Below, piece after piece: positions 33,964 to 59,424 of a stretch of 64,000 bases of DNA. Source of the stretch: Amoebidium appalachense (Eukaryota > Ichthyosporea); contig CAVNZM010000011.1 in assembly GCA_963693365.1 (NCBI GenBank), positions 5,146,001 to 5,210,000 on the forward strand. Direction: 5' to 3'. Under the pieces are notes generated by a model. The model searched no databases. It was not told where the DNA came from and saw nothing but the letters and a program-made list of their open reading frames with translations. The position numbers and the translations under genes were made by a program. Each line of letters begins with the position of its first letter. The first letter of the stretch is position 1.

Positions 33964-34659
33964 GTATCACGTCTAAGCTTGATGAAAACAAACCCGTGGC
34001 TGCTAACCATTGGCTGTGTATAGATCTAACCAAAAAAGGAAGGCACAACAAATTAGTGCCCTGCACACGGAGCATGACTATAGGCTGTTTAGACACCACA
34101 CGTGTAGGGCACTGCCTCTTGGCACCAACCAGAAGAGGGTAGAAATTGTGCCCTGCACACGGAGCATGACTATAGGCTGTTTAGACACCACACGTGTAGG
34201 GCACTGCCTCTTGGCACCAACCAGAAGAGGGTAGAAATTGTGCCCTGCACACGGAGCATGACTATAGGCTGTTTAGACACCACACGTGTAGGGCACTGCC
34301 TCTTGGCACCAACCAGAAGAGGGTAGAAATTGTGCCCTGCACACGGAGCATGACTATAGGCTGTTTAGACACCACACGTGTAGGGCACTGCCTCTTGGCA
34401 CCAACCAGAAGAGGGTAGAAATTGTGCCCTGCACACGGAGCATGCCTATAGGCTGTTTAGACACCACACGTGTAGGGCACTGCCTCTTGGCACCAACCAG
34501 AAGAGGGTAGAAATTGTGCCCTGCACACGGAGCATGCCTATAGGCTGTTTAGACACCACACGTGTAGGGCACTGCCTCTTGGCACCAACCAGAAGAGGGT
34601 AGAAATTGTGCCCTGCACACGGAGCATGCCTATAGGCTGTTTAGACACCACACGTGTTG
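33964..34659 (-). repeat. Right inverted-repeat arm with 92-bp tandem units
   Basis: The first about 180 bases mirror 28600-28785. From 34056 a 92-bp unit starting GTGCCCTGCACACGGAGCAT repeats with starts at 34056, 34148, 34240, 34332, 34424, 34516 and 34608 (six full copies and one partial). Copies are almost identical except CATGACTATA in the first four and CATGCCTATA in the last three. No spacers of varying sequence are present. Confidence 0.9.
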
Positions 34660-34728
34660 TGGCTTCTGCCTTTATCACCCACACACCCACACGTGCCAAC
34701 ATACACTATCCTCCCCGTGAGTGGCATG

Positions 34729-35150
34729 CCAGTCCCCCCTGCCCCCCTGCCCCCCTGCCTCCCCTGCTCCCCAGCCCCCCTGCCCCCCTGCCCCCCTGCC
34801 CCCCTGCCCCCCTGCCCCCCTGCCCCCCTGCCCCCCTGCCCCCCTGCCTGCCGGAACCAGGCCCCCCAGTGGTGGCATTCCAACACGTGCATGCTAGAAG
34901 ATCGTGCTACATGAACAAATGGTCTTAACTCAGCCATACACACAACCATGGTTCCCCCACTCTCCCCAGCCTCCTGTGCACGTGTGCCCTCCCCTGCCCC
35001 CCTGCCCCCCCTGCTGCCGGAACCACGGCCCCCAGTGGTGGCAGTGAGTGTCCCCCCTGCCTCCCCTGCACGTGTGTCCCCCCTGCCTCCCCTGCACGTG
35101 TGCCCCCCCTGCCTCCCCTGCCTCCCGGAACCACGCCCCGGCGCAGTGGC
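34729..35150. repeat. CCCCCCTG arrays in three related blocks
   Basis: Up to fifteen or so copies of CCCCCCTG with TCCC variants fill 34733-34852. Shorter blocks follow at about 34990-35020 and 35048-35130. Each block ends in CCGGAACCA followed by a GGCCCCCAGTGGTGGCA-like segment, so array plus tail was duplicated. Long open frames here are only repeat readings. Confidence 0.85.
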
Positions 35151-35183
35151 AGCTATTTTTAGATATAGAGATTCCATGGCCAC

Positions 35184-35275
35184 ATGGCCAGATGGCCAGA
35201 TCATTTTGCTCACCGTTTTATCCCGTTTTATCCACCTTTTTCCACACACTGAATTTGACCTGGCCATCTGGCCAT
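35184..35275. repeat. Inverted repeat of ATGGCCAG units
   Basis: Arms ATGGCCAGATGGCCAG (35184-35199) and its complement CTGGCCATCTGGCCAT (35260-35275) are perfect over 16 bp with a 60-nt loop. Each arm is itself a two-unit repeat. Function unknown. Confidence 0.75.
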
Positions 35276-35279
35276 CTGG

Positions 35280-36130
35280 GTAGAGACCGTTTTCTGTTCT
35301 AATATTGGAGAACTGTCTGATGGTGATAGCAAATGTCATTCGAAGAACAATCGGGAAACCCCGTGGTGTGACAACCAATCAGAATGAAGCAAACCTTTTT
35401 CAAACCTTAATTTTACTATGAAGCAGTTCGCGTATCAAAGCAACGGATCAGTTTTTTGAAAAATTAGATACCAAGGCTGATTTGCGGACAGACCGCGGAT
35501 CTACAACCTGGCCAGATCCACTTCTGACTTTAGGTGACTCGGACTGGGACTACCCACAAGTGCATAAAAAACAAAAAACAAACAGAATGTGATGATTTAC
35601 ACTTTTATCGATGAAGCTTTATAAATTTTGCCACTTTTCAACTTTAGCCTTTATAAACAACCTACAAACGTGGCGGGTTCCAAGTCACGTTCATGTCACA
35701 TTTCACAACGGTTACGTAATCACCTCACCGGTTGGCTGACAGTCGCCGACTCATGTGTCAGGCAGCCCCCCCCCCCCCCCTCCCCCCCCCCCCCCCCCCC
35801 CCCCCCCCTCCCAGCCCCCTCCCTCCCTCCCTCCCCCCCCATTACTAAGTTATACACTACGGACCAGCCTCATACAGTATACATACAGTGTACATACAGT
35901 ACAGTAATAATAGTTATAGGAGAGAAGATAGCTATATCGATATACGAGTGTACTTCCTATTCTTGTGTCTACCACGACGTGTGTGTTCGTCAAGTCGTGG
36001 ACTTTGAAGCGGTATATATGAAGCATGACATAGTGGGGCTGTATATATGTGCTCCGTACAATAACTATGTCGATACGTCAGCGGTGCACCATCTGGCCCT
36101 ATGACACATAGCCACACGACCTTTAACCTG
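35280..36130. other. Gene-free stretch with a C-rich homopolymer tract
   Basis: No gene features are seen. C runs broken by single T lie at about 35767-35840. TACAGTATACATACAGTGTACATACAG repeats lie at 35873-35903. The rest is AT-rich unique-looking sequence. Confidence 0.4.
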
Positions 36131-36131
36131 G

Positions 36132-37198
<1,067 letters not shown>

Positions 37199-37481
37199 GC
37201 TAGAAAGAGGGGGGCGGAGGGGGTGAGGGGAGAAGGGAATTCGAGGGCATAGAAAAACTAGGGAACAACTCAATTGAGGACAGCTCACCACAAAGAGGCT
37301 GAGCATCGTGTAGATTAAATTTACAACACACCAGGTCCTGCCGGTGTGGACAGCGTTCAAGATCTGAAAAACGGCTGGTGCCAACTACAGAGGATTTTCA
37401 AAAGTTTTTTTTTTTTTTTTTTTTTTTTTTTTGGTGGAGGAAGGGGAGGATTGGGAGGGGAGGGCTGGGGAGGGGGGTGTT

Positions 37482-37517
<36 letters not shown>

Positions 37518-38160
37518 GGGGAGGGGCTGGCTGGCTTGTATAAGATAAAAGGGGTGAAGTGCACGTGGTGTGTGACCTTCCAATTTTTGTTCTGCCTCGA
37601 CGGTCCACCGGTCTGGCCGCCCCCTAGAAGCCATCACCCCAGACCACGCCAAGCAGCACCACCAATTTGTTATTATCCGGCCGCAAGACATAACGTCATG
37701 AACAGCACCGGCCCTCTGACGTCGACGGCACGCCGCTTGGGCATCCTGGCCCAACGTTCAGGTGGGAGACCAATCCGAGTCACCGGCCACGGTTCGGGTC
37801 AGCGTCCTGGGCATGGGGTCTTCCCTTTCAAGTCTTTATGTTTGTGTATGTGTCCCGGGTCGCTCCCGGCTGGTGTTGTTAAAGTGAGCTGTGCTCACTT
37901 CCCCACTAGCGTTGCTGCGGCTAGAACCGTGGGATAAGGCGTAACTAAAAATAGTGCCAGTTGGGGTCAACTTGTAGAATCCTGACATATGAGTGTGCTA
38001 TACAGTACGATCTGTGTCTAGGCGGAAGACGGTAAGCTCCCCTGAGGCAGTGCCTCGCCGGGAGTGAAACGGAATAAAATAAAAAAACACGTGGTGTGTG
38101 ACGGAACAGTGTGTGTGCATGTGTGTGTGTGTACGTGTGTGTGCGCGCGCGCGCGCGCGC

Positions 38161-38223
<63 letters not shown>

Positions 38224-38350
38224 CGTGCGTGCGTGTGTGCGTGTGTGTTTAGGGTAGAAACCGGAGAGGAGGATGGGGACAGAGAGGCCGAACCTGTTAG
38301 CGTGTGGACAGCCCTATACTTAATTTGACCAACCACAGGTGTCTGCATGT

Positions 38351-38445
<95 letters not shown>

Positions 38446-39905
38446 TTCCTAATTTTTGAAATTATGTGTTCTTTCCCTGGGCAGAAACGATCTGAAAATC
38501 AAGCTCAAATCTTCCGGAACCACGGTTCGAGTCTAGATGATGTACATACGGCTAAACACGCCATAAACCTATAGTTTGTCTATAAACGGTTTGAACACAA
38601 TGACCTAGAAAACAAAAGATAAGGGCTCCAAAGAAACCCAAGGTCGTGGTGCACAATGAAAAAGAAACACTACCGTTCAAAAGCATACATGCCTCTTAAA
38701 GTTTAACCGTTGTTGGTAATAAACCAGTTCATCTAGTCACGACCATATGTTTACGAATGCAGCAGTCTACCAAGTATTCCGTGCATGTTTGTCTCCCCAG
38801 AATCATAGTAAGTTACCAGTCACCAACAAAAATCCAGTCGGACACACCTGCACACACACACAAACAGGGAATGTGGGGGGGGGGGGAGGGGGGGAGAGAG
38901 AGGGGGGAATGCATAATAAACTCATGTGTCCGTGTGAGAGAAAAGAAATGGCCCCCCGAGGGGGAGGGTGTTGGGGGGGGGGGGGGGGGGGGGGGGGGGG
39001 TTGGAGGGGGGAGGGGAGGAGGCCGGGGGGGCGGGGGGGGGATATCTTGAAACCCAATATCTCAGGCGAATCAAACATACCCCAACCGGCAGATGCACCT
39101 ATGCTGTTACTGCGTTTTTGAGGGGTAAAAAAAGGGTTGTTAGCCAATTGCAGACACATGCGTATACACGTAAGCGAAAGACCGAATGCTTGTCAATGCT
39201 AACATACTACTCCCCGGTGTGTTCGTGTACAAATGCGGCGGCGGGAGACTGGAGAGGACTCCCAAGTTTCAATGTTCACGTTTCGGGAATGTATGTAAAC
39301 CGCTGCTAAATCATAGTACTATTATGACGCTGATACATATGCATAGTCATGGCTGCGCACTGCAGTGCACGGATGGGGCTGGCGCCGGGGGCACCCCTCC
39401 TCGGGTGCCCCCCCCCCCCCCCCCCCCCCCCCCCTCCCCCCCCCCCCCCACCCCAGCCGCGGCGGTGGGTGTGTCCCGTCTCCCTCCCCCCACCCCCTTT
39501 TTTTTTTTTTTTTTTTTTTTTCCCCTCCAAATCCCGTTTTGTTCCCGGAGGGACCTTTTGGGCCCTCAGGGGGAACTACCGTCTGGACCACCCAGTACCG
39601 ACAGTACTCTAGCTAGGGTGCTACGGTATATTATTAGCTAAGCTAACACACCTTTAAACAATTAGGCGTAACTATTTGCACACACTTAGCCCAGGGTATT
39701 CACCCCAGCCACGCCGGTGGGTAACCCCTCCCAAAAATAAAGTCTCTCTTTTCTATGGGGGGGCCCCCCGACCCCCTCCTCCCGAGGCTCCCCCCTCCCC
39801 CCTCCCCACCCCTCTCCCCCCCCTCCCCAAACCTCTGCTAGCTAGCCTAAGGGGTGCGTGGGTCCCCTCTCCCCAGAGGGTGGGACCCACCGGTCCAACC
39901 CCCCC

Positions 39906-39936
<31 letters not shown>

Positions 39937-39970
39937 AAGTAAAGCTTCTTGGTCCTCCTTCCCCCCCCTC

Positions 39971-40004
<34 letters not shown>

Positions 40005-40190
40005 CCCACCCTTCCCCCCTTGCCCCCCCGATTTTTAAATTCAGGAATCCTCATTCCGTGTAAGCTCCTTGAGTTGAGCCAGTCTTCACATTGCTCTTGT
40101 GTGCGTGTGCTTGTGTGCGCGTGTTTGCGTGTGTTTGTGCCACTATTATTAGTGTTGTTGCCGGCTTGGTGTGTGTGTGGGTGGGTGGGT

Positions 40191-40222
<32 letters not shown>

Positions 40223-40643
40223 GTCCGGGTTGGTTGGTTGCGATTGGTCAGCTGTTCGCGCCAAAATTTGCGATAATCACGTCATCATTTTGTTTTCGTT
40301 GTTTCAGGAAGCTCTCTGACGGTTTTGCTTTAAATTTGTCAGACTTGGTATTGTCTACCAGCAGAAAGGTTTTTCCTTTTTTTTATGTTTTCACTCACAC
40401 TTACTGTAGCTCCACTTACACCTGCAGTGAACTATACTTAGCACCAAGTTCCTTGGCAAAAATCAGGCCTTGTAAGGCTTGGTGTTGGGTGTTCTTCCTA
40501 TTCATAATCTGAACTTTCCGTTTATCGCCCTGCCTTTTCTTCCTTTTTCCTTCCTTTTGCTTTTTCGTTCACCCATACCCGATCCACGAAGTATACACCA
40601 CCTGTCGTTGGTTTCGCCACCTTCCCTTGCACACACCAACACC
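37199..40643. other. Gene-poor stretch full of homopolymers and microsatellites
   Basis: T run 37406-37432; G run 37489-37516; (GCGC)/(GT) 38141-38240; (GT)n 38355-38442; G run about 38974-39000; C run 39411-39449; T run 39497-39521; C runs 39900-39926 and 39972-40003; G run 40191-40220. Unique segments at 37540-38090, 38450-38870 and 39050-39360 show no convincing exon. ATTGG at about 40244 may belong to the promoter of the BTB gene. Confidence 0.5.
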
Positions 40644-42196
40644 ATGGCAGCGGCTGGCAATCCTCCCGCTTCTTTCCCTCCGCAAGATCCAAACGACCCC
40701 TTCTTGTTTTCGGATGATGAAGATCTAGACGACATCATGTTTGGCGAGGTTGATGTTGATGTCACAAGAGAATCCGCACGGTTGCTTGGCCAGATACGAC
40801 AATAGGGTTTTGTTTGGTACCTAGTGTTATCGCCATGAACGAGTGCCTTGACATGGTTGCAGACCCAACCCACCCGCGCATCAAGAAAATGGAGCAACAC
40901 GACCTGGACAAAGGTGAATCATGCCCAGACACACTCTATGTTGAGTTCAAGTCAAGCGTTCCCATGATCAAATGGAAGGCTAAAGCGGAGGAGCTTTTCG
41001 CCAACACCAAGCAAGCGCCTACGAATGGCAGTGTGGCTATGCGCAGTTGGATTAACAACACCCAGTTTGCTGATGTTTCGTTCATCCTGTCCTCAACGGG
41101 CGAGAAGATATACGCACACAAGGTCATTCTTGCCGCCCGCTCGGAGAAATTTGCGGCCATGTTTCGCTTTCACGACCTTGCCACACCGGGACAGGTCTCT
41201 TCCTTACACATCGATTGCAACGAGGTGGTAGTGTTTCATGCGCTCCTCGAATTCCTTTATACAGAGACCACATCCTACGACACACGTCATGCGCTGATGA
41301 AGCTACCAGGGAAACATGGCTACCAACATCTACTCGTTTGGCGAACGAATATGGGTGCCCAGACCTTGTGTCGCTGTGTGAGGGATCGGTTACGAGGGAG
41401 TTAGGCGTGGAGGACAGGGGGAGAGATTATTATGGTGTGTATGAGAGGAACCATGAGGAGAAAAACCAGGCGAGGGACCGAATGATGAAGGAAAACGTGG
41501 TGCAAGCTCTCAACCTACTTGCCTTTGCAGATAGACACATTGCACCCCGACTTCGCTCTTACGCACTGTATATTCTTCTTGCGAACACGCACTACACCAA
41601 GTTCTTTTTGGGCGACGAGGAGGCAGTAGCAGATGTGTTTGGAGGCGAGGATGGTGGGGAAAGCGATGCTGTTTTGGGGGAATTGAAGAGATTGGTTACG
41701 TTGGTCCCGGATGATGTGATGGCTGGAACATGGACAACCACGGCACTTGATCAGGATCGACCTGTCTGTCCCCCGGAGGAACTATACGTCACACATCCCG
41801 AATTCTCACCCGTTCACGTCGACGAGAAAGAGGCGGAGAAAAATCGCGCGAAAGATGGTAGAGGAGGAGGGCAGCACACGTGAAATGCTTCGGGCCATTC
41901 TGCAGTTGGATGCGAATCGGGGGTTTGGGCATTTGCAGGAAGCGAGTGACCTGGATTGCAGCATGAGAGCGGAGGTGATTCCCGAAACATGGCAGGTTCT
42001 AAAAACGGAAGCACGTCTGATGAGCTATGACACCGACGGGATCTGGGCAGAGGAGGAGGAGGAGGAAGATCAGTGCGACGTATATGAGGAGGCAATTAAT
42101 GAGTGGCGGGTGAACGATGTGAAAAGGAAGATTGTGGGGGCGCTGCAAATGAAAAAGGGAGGCACTCCGTGTGAATTAATAGAGGGAGGGGCGGGG

Positions 42197-42200
<4 letters not shown>
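40644..42200 (+). pseudogene. BTB/POZ-domain gene in broken frames
   Basis: ATG 40644 opens a 53-aa acidic reading (MAAAGNPPASFPPQDPNDPF). From 40835 a second frame gives a BTB domain: FADVSFILSSTGEKIYAHKV, ILAARSEKFAAMFRF and VVFHALLEFLYTE. A third frame takes over near 41300 (LANEYGCPDLVSLCEG, the usual BTB/BACK link) and runs to about 41855. The second frame returns (MLRAILQLDANRGFGHLQEA) until a long G run at 42200. Order and spacing are right for one BTB protein, which normally acts as an adaptor in ubiquitin ligase or transcription complexes. Frame changes could be decay, sequencing error or tiny unrecognised introns. Confidence 0.6.
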
Positions 42201-42241
<41 letters not shown>

Positions 42242-42632
42242 GGGGGGGGGCTTCCGACATAACACAAACGGAGAATTTGAAATACTTTTGTGTATGTCTG
42301 TATGTGAAGTATAAAAAGAAGGTTATTTACACAGTGGGACACGTGTGGTAGGGGCATCAAGAAAGATAGTCTGGGGGGACATGAAGGGAGTTGGGGGCTA
42401 GTATTCAAGCTGTGAAAGAAAGGTGAATGTGTCATACGTGGATTTGATGTGTCTAGGTTATTTTTTCGTGCAGCTCTGTATACGTAAACCGTTTTGGTTC
42501 TTCGGTATTTCCAGGCGAAGTTGTTCTAAGGTTGGTTTGGCTGGTGTGAGTTTTCGGTTTTTCAGGCAATATTGTTGGAATATTAAAGACCTTCCAATGA
42601 TTCAATACAGTTTCTATCACGGTATTAGTGTT

Positions 42633-42948
42633 AGGTGTCTATCAATCTGGATATATGCTGTTTGTCGACCGGGTGTTATAGCTATAGTATATTAGAAGTG
42701 CAAAAGAGTTTTTCCCGTACGTATATGGTATGTCGTGGCTTGTATGTATGTATGTCACCGGGTCTTGTTTTACGTGCAACGCCACGTGGCAGGTGTCTAT
42801 TCGGATATATACTGTTTGTCGACCGGGTGTTATAGCTATAGTATATTAAAAGTGAACAGATTGTTCCCCGTACGTATATGATATGTAGTGGTTTGTATGT
42901 AGGGTCTTGTTTTCATACGTGCTACGCCAGTTTACAAAGATACTCGAG
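42633..42948. repeat. 158-bp tandem duplication
   Basis: AGGTGTCTAT...GGATATAT and CTGTTTGTCGACCGGGTGTT start copies at 42633 and 42791. The copies diverge at single positions and by a short deletion. Each has internal ATAGCTATAGTATATTA and GTACGTATATG segments. Confidence 0.8.
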
Positions 42949-42949
42949 C

Positions 42950-43191
42950 AATTGGCAATAGGTAAGCAGTGCGTACTGGTGAAACCGTGCACATGAATTT
43001 CATCCCCCCCCCCCCCCCCCCCCCTCCCTCTCCCCCCCCCCCCCCCCCCCTCCCCCCCCCAAAACACACATGTATACACACACACGCGCGCGCGCACACA
43101 CACACACACACGTGACGCACACGCACACACGAGGAAGACCTAGGAACCCATGCTGTTTAAAACTTCAAAATCAAGGGCGGCCCGTGTCGTA

Positions 43192-43246
<55 letters not shown>

Positions 43247-43298
43247 AGACACAGTACACACACACACAGAGAGAGAGAGAGACAGAGATCTAGACACA

Positions 43299-43347
<49 letters not shown>

Positions 43348-43587
43348 GAGGGCAAGACCTTGGCACCCGTGGGTTTCATGAAAATTCAAAATCAAAAATG
43401 TCCGTGCTGTAGCCGTGCACGTGGCCTCTCAGAACTTTAAAATTTTTAACCTGCAAGCTCGCCTGCCCATCGAAGCCTGCTAGATATTCGAATCTAGAAA
43501 AACAAGCGACAACGCAAAAGCGGCACGCAACACCCGATTTGGTTTTTTTTTTGTTTTTGTTGTTGTTGTTGTTTGCACTGTGTGTGT

Positions 43588-43639
<52 letters not shown>

Positions 43640-43783
43640 TTACAAGAAAGCAATCTCTCTTTATTTTCTAGGGTACACTCGCAAACAATGAGTTCCCCCC
43701 CCCCCCCCCCCCCTCTCCCCCCCCCCCACACACAGTATCTAGTTCTCTCTCTCATTCTCTCTCTCTCTCTCTTTCTTGCTCAG

Positions 43784-43827
<44 letters not shown>

Positions 43828-44420
43828 GGGGGGGGGGGGGCATAAAAACTGTAAGCGGAGACCTGGGTGTTACTGCAAAAAAGCAACAATCAGCCATTTA
43901 ACGTTTGAAAATACAGCGGCTACCATAAACCTAAAAAGAACAAAAAACAAAACAAAACAAAACATTTAAATTTAATCACTGAGAATAATAATCTTGCAGG
44001 TGGTTTGAGTTCAGATCACGCGGCACTCAGATTGAAGATTTGCAGATTTAGGTGCAATGCAAAACATTCGGTGTAATGCAGAACATTCGGCGAGATGCAA
44101 AAAATTCCTGGCTCCAGGCCCGGGCAATCTTTTGCTTTCGGATCAAAAAACAAATACATACTCCCAAAGAGAGCCATCGGGAGCTAAAGATTTTAACATG
44201 CAGCAACGGTCTAATTTAGAATAGACGTGTCAGTCGGCGCGACACGGTCTGTGTGTTTGTATTTATGTCGGTTGCAAAATCAAATGTGAGGGTGTGCTCA
44301 CACTATACATATTTTATGTGTCGGTGGAAGGGGTAAAAAAGTGAGTGTGTGTGTGAGTGTGCTTGCGGTGGTGGTGGTGGTAGTGGTGGTGGTGTTGGTG
44401 GTGGTGGGAGGGGGGGGGGT
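42950..44420. other. Simple-repeat region without genes
   Basis: C-rich runs 43003-43060; (CA)/(CG) 43065-43120; (CA)n and (GA)n 43195-43350; (GT)n running into a G run at 43578-43639; C runs 43694-43730 and 43784-43825 followed directly by G; (GGT)n at 44367-44406. Two segments end in a shared phrase near 43130 and 43350 (ACACACGAGG...AAGACCT), so the flank of the CA repeat was duplicated. No gene is seen. Confidence 0.5.
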
Positions 44421-44423
44421 TTG

Positions 44424-44770
44424 AATGCGGAAAACGGTACGAAGTACGCATACACGACGAGAAGCATGGTGCAGGACACATGCAAAGGCAAACATTCAAG
44501 TATGCAACATCAGCCATGTGCACAGTATGCGTCATAAGCAGAGCCCATCCTCAGGGAGGACCCAAGTCATCAATTGCGTCTGAGTTTCGACCCCTTAGCC
44601 CGCGTATATACGACGCTCCAACTCAGACAGCAGCATCAACTGAAGGGGGGGGTTTGAATGCGTCAAAAAGTACGAAGTATACAAGAACAAACGGATAACA
44701 CGATGCAGAATGCAAGCCATACATAAAGAGTATGCATAATAGGGGGGGGGGGGGGGGGGGGGGGGGTGAT
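44424..44770. repeat. Dispersed repeat, two tandem copies bracketed by G runs
   Basis: Copy one (about 44420-44610) and copy two (about 44650-44745) share TTTGAATGCG, GTACGAAGTA and TAAAGAG/GCATGCATAAT-type segments. Copy one continues with GCAGAGCCCATCCTCAGGG and GAGTTTCGACCC, seen again at 51758-51815. Related copies lie at 50213, 51496, 51670 and 55040. Each is followed by a G run. Confidence 0.7.
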
Positions 44771-44914
44771 AAAGGAGAGAGAGGACTGAGTTACACTGTC
44801 GGACGGCCTGGTCTAATAAATAAAATAATAAAATAAATGAAAGTACATGTGGCCGAGATAGCTTTTGCAAAACGGTTCTTGATACAAGTTTGGTGCGGCA
44901 GGTAAAGACCCCCC

Positions 44915-56795
<11,881 letters not shown>

Positions 56796-56859
56796 GGTGT
56801 CGATTGTTTGTGGTGTGTTGGGGAAAGGAACTGGTTTTGGAAAAAAGGGAGTGTTCAAA

Positions 56860-58634
56860 CGTTGGCGAGAGGGCTATATGCTGTTGTGCAGTCGTATGTG
56901 TGTTCTACAAAGAGCTTTAGTTAGAGTTTGCCCGTACGTTCTCTATTGACAAATGAGAGCATACAGAGCATACAAAAGTGAAATCTATCGGCATCTATCG
57001 GCATTCCCCTCCTTCCCTGTCACTTCTGTCTCGCTCTTCTAAGCTTCTTTTGTTTCTTTCTTTTCTTTCTCAGTGTCAAAAATTATTTTAAGTGGGCTGT
57101 GCTGATTGAACAGATACCTCCCGCTCTTTTCCCCTTATCCAATGAAAGCTGAGATCGGCATAGGCCAGTGCTCAGTCCAGATTTCGAAAACATGAAAACT
57201 TCGTGTTTGACTGCGAAAATTCGAACTGCGGCGACTTTCGATAAGGGAGGCTCTTTCTGTGTCAGCCGGGCTTTTGAGTCTTTGACTTGCCCATGAAACC
57301 CTATGTATGTGACATATGAAAGGGACTCTCGGTCAACCATCCAAGTCTAGAACGTACAATCGTGAATACAGGACGTTGCGTTAGATCTCGGACTGACGGA
57401 ATACGATTCTTGAAATAATGTAGCTAATGCTGAAACGCACAGCACTTGAAGTCAGGGCATACATACTATTAGCAGGTTGGGAGGGGATGCTGTGTGTGAT
57501 TGTTGGAGAGGAAGGGGAATTCAAAGAATGAAGACAAGGGTTACCTCATATTTTCATTATACCCAAGAGAACCAAGGCACTCCAAACTGTGTAGCACAGC
57601 CTGGCAAATAGCGGGTAGAACACAAGTCACGATGATTGAGCACACTACGTGACGTAAAACAAGACAAACATAATGCTGCAACAGCCTGTCACCCGCAACC
57701 GAACAACATGCCTAATAAATGTGTGGCAGAATGCCAAGATTGCCAAAAATCATTCAAAGCACGTGAGTGTTGACCCATTCACCTTCGGGGAGGAGTGGGT
57801 GGGGGTGCGGGGGGAAGGGGCCGGGGCGGGGGGTGCCGGCACACGGTGGTGTGTGTGAGGGGCCGAGGGGGGAGGGGGGAGGGGGGAGGGGGGCGCGTCA
57901 GACTTTGAAGTACAACTGATACAGGCATACAAATCGCCCTTCCCGACCCCACCTGCTTTTAGGTCATCTAATATCAACCCTATATTAACTACAATAACCC
58001 CTTCTTCCCATGTCCAACTGAAATCCTGCCTGCTCGGCCTCTGCACACCTCTCGCACTCTTCGCCCTCTAGCCATTTCGACGAACTGTGTCACAAACGGT
58101 GCTCTTAAGTACGCCTGGGGAATTCGGGAGGAGGGAAGGGGTACCGGTGGGCGGCGGCGGGGGGGGGGGGGGGGGGGGGGGGAGGCAAGTGTTGCACGAA
58201 GGTGAGCACACCAAGAAGGGAAGCATAAACAAAGACGATAATAGCAAAAACACCACGTGCACCTGTACAGACTGAAGCACCAAAGAGACACTAAGTCCAA
58301 CAGAGTCCCTCAAGGAGTTTCAGGTTGCCCCACCAAAAGAACACTATCGACCTCGAAACCTCTACATGTGAACATAAATTGATGTGTTTCCCAACCCAAC
58401 CCATCTTGCAATGAGGGGGTGAGGGGGGGGTGAGGGGGGAGGTTGGGGGGGGGGGGGGGGGGGGGGGGGGGGAGGGTGGTGGGGGGTGGTGATGTATGCA
58501 AACACATACTGTATACACACACACTCACAATAGAGGCCATCATCAGGGGGGGGGGGGGGGGGGGGGGGAGGGGGGGGGGGAGGCAAGGGGCGGGGGGAAT
58601 GTGGTTGCACGAAAGCGCCTGTGTTGGTGAGAAA

Positions 58635-58666
<32 letters not shown>

Positions 58667-59025
58667 TATATGGTTGAACGAAGGGCCTTGTGTTTGTTCA
58701 TAACTGCAGTGAGAACTGGAAGTCAAAGTTGGTGTGCTTGCACGACGTACATAAAGCGCTATCGCCTAAGTGCACGTTCCGATCGCTAGCCTTTGCACCC
58801 ACGAACGCACGCACGCAGGCACCCATACACCTATTGTGAGTGTGTGTGTATACAGTATGTGTTTGCATGCTTGTGTGCGTTTGTGTGTGGGGGGGGATGG
58901 GGGCAAAGGCTATGCACTGTGTCGGGGCTATGCACTGTGTCGGGAATGGATGTGTGTTAGCGAGAAGGCGTGTGTGTGCGTATATAGGGGGCGCGGGGGG
59001 GAAGGGTGGATGGGGGTTAAGGGGT

Positions 59026-59067
<42 letters not shown>

Positions 59068-59424
59068 AGGGCTGTGCACTACGTGGGGGGTTAGATATTG
59101 CTTAGCATGCACTCCTGCAGGCTTCGGCAAACACACGCACTATAGGCTGTTAAAAGGAAGGGAAGGTTAAGTATTTAGGCTTCGAAGCCTTATCTCATTG
59201 AAAGGAGCATTGCGAGAGCGGGTGAGGGGCGGAAAGGGAGGGGATAAGGGGGGGGGGGCAGCGGGAGCACACATATACTACGCAAACGTCACAACTGCGG
59301 AATATGAAGCTGTTCTGCGTCAAAAGGAACTCTTTATTTTTAAACAATCAGACGGCAGCCCCATAGTCGCTCGTGGGCATCACATCATCCTCCGTGTCAC
59401 TCCCACTTCCTTCACCTTCTTCCC
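56860..59424. other. Gene-free stretch upstream of the hydrolase gene
   Basis: No gene is seen. CCAAT at about 57139 and TATCTCATTG near 59190 are unremarkable. G runs occur at 58160-58182, 58445-58472, 58548-58580, 58637-58664 and 59030-59065, and a perfect 14-bp palindrome AGGCTTCGAAGCCT at 59177-59190. The segment nearest 56860-57140 may hold the hydrolase promoter. Confidence 0.4.

Noticed and set aside
34056-34659. Regular 92-bp direct repeats as a CRISPR array
   Set aside because: Copies are contiguous and nearly identical with no variable spacers, and the setting is eukaryotic.
38500-38545. GGTTCGAGTCT as the B box of a tRNA
   Set aside because: No matching A box or cloverleaf stems could be drawn around it.
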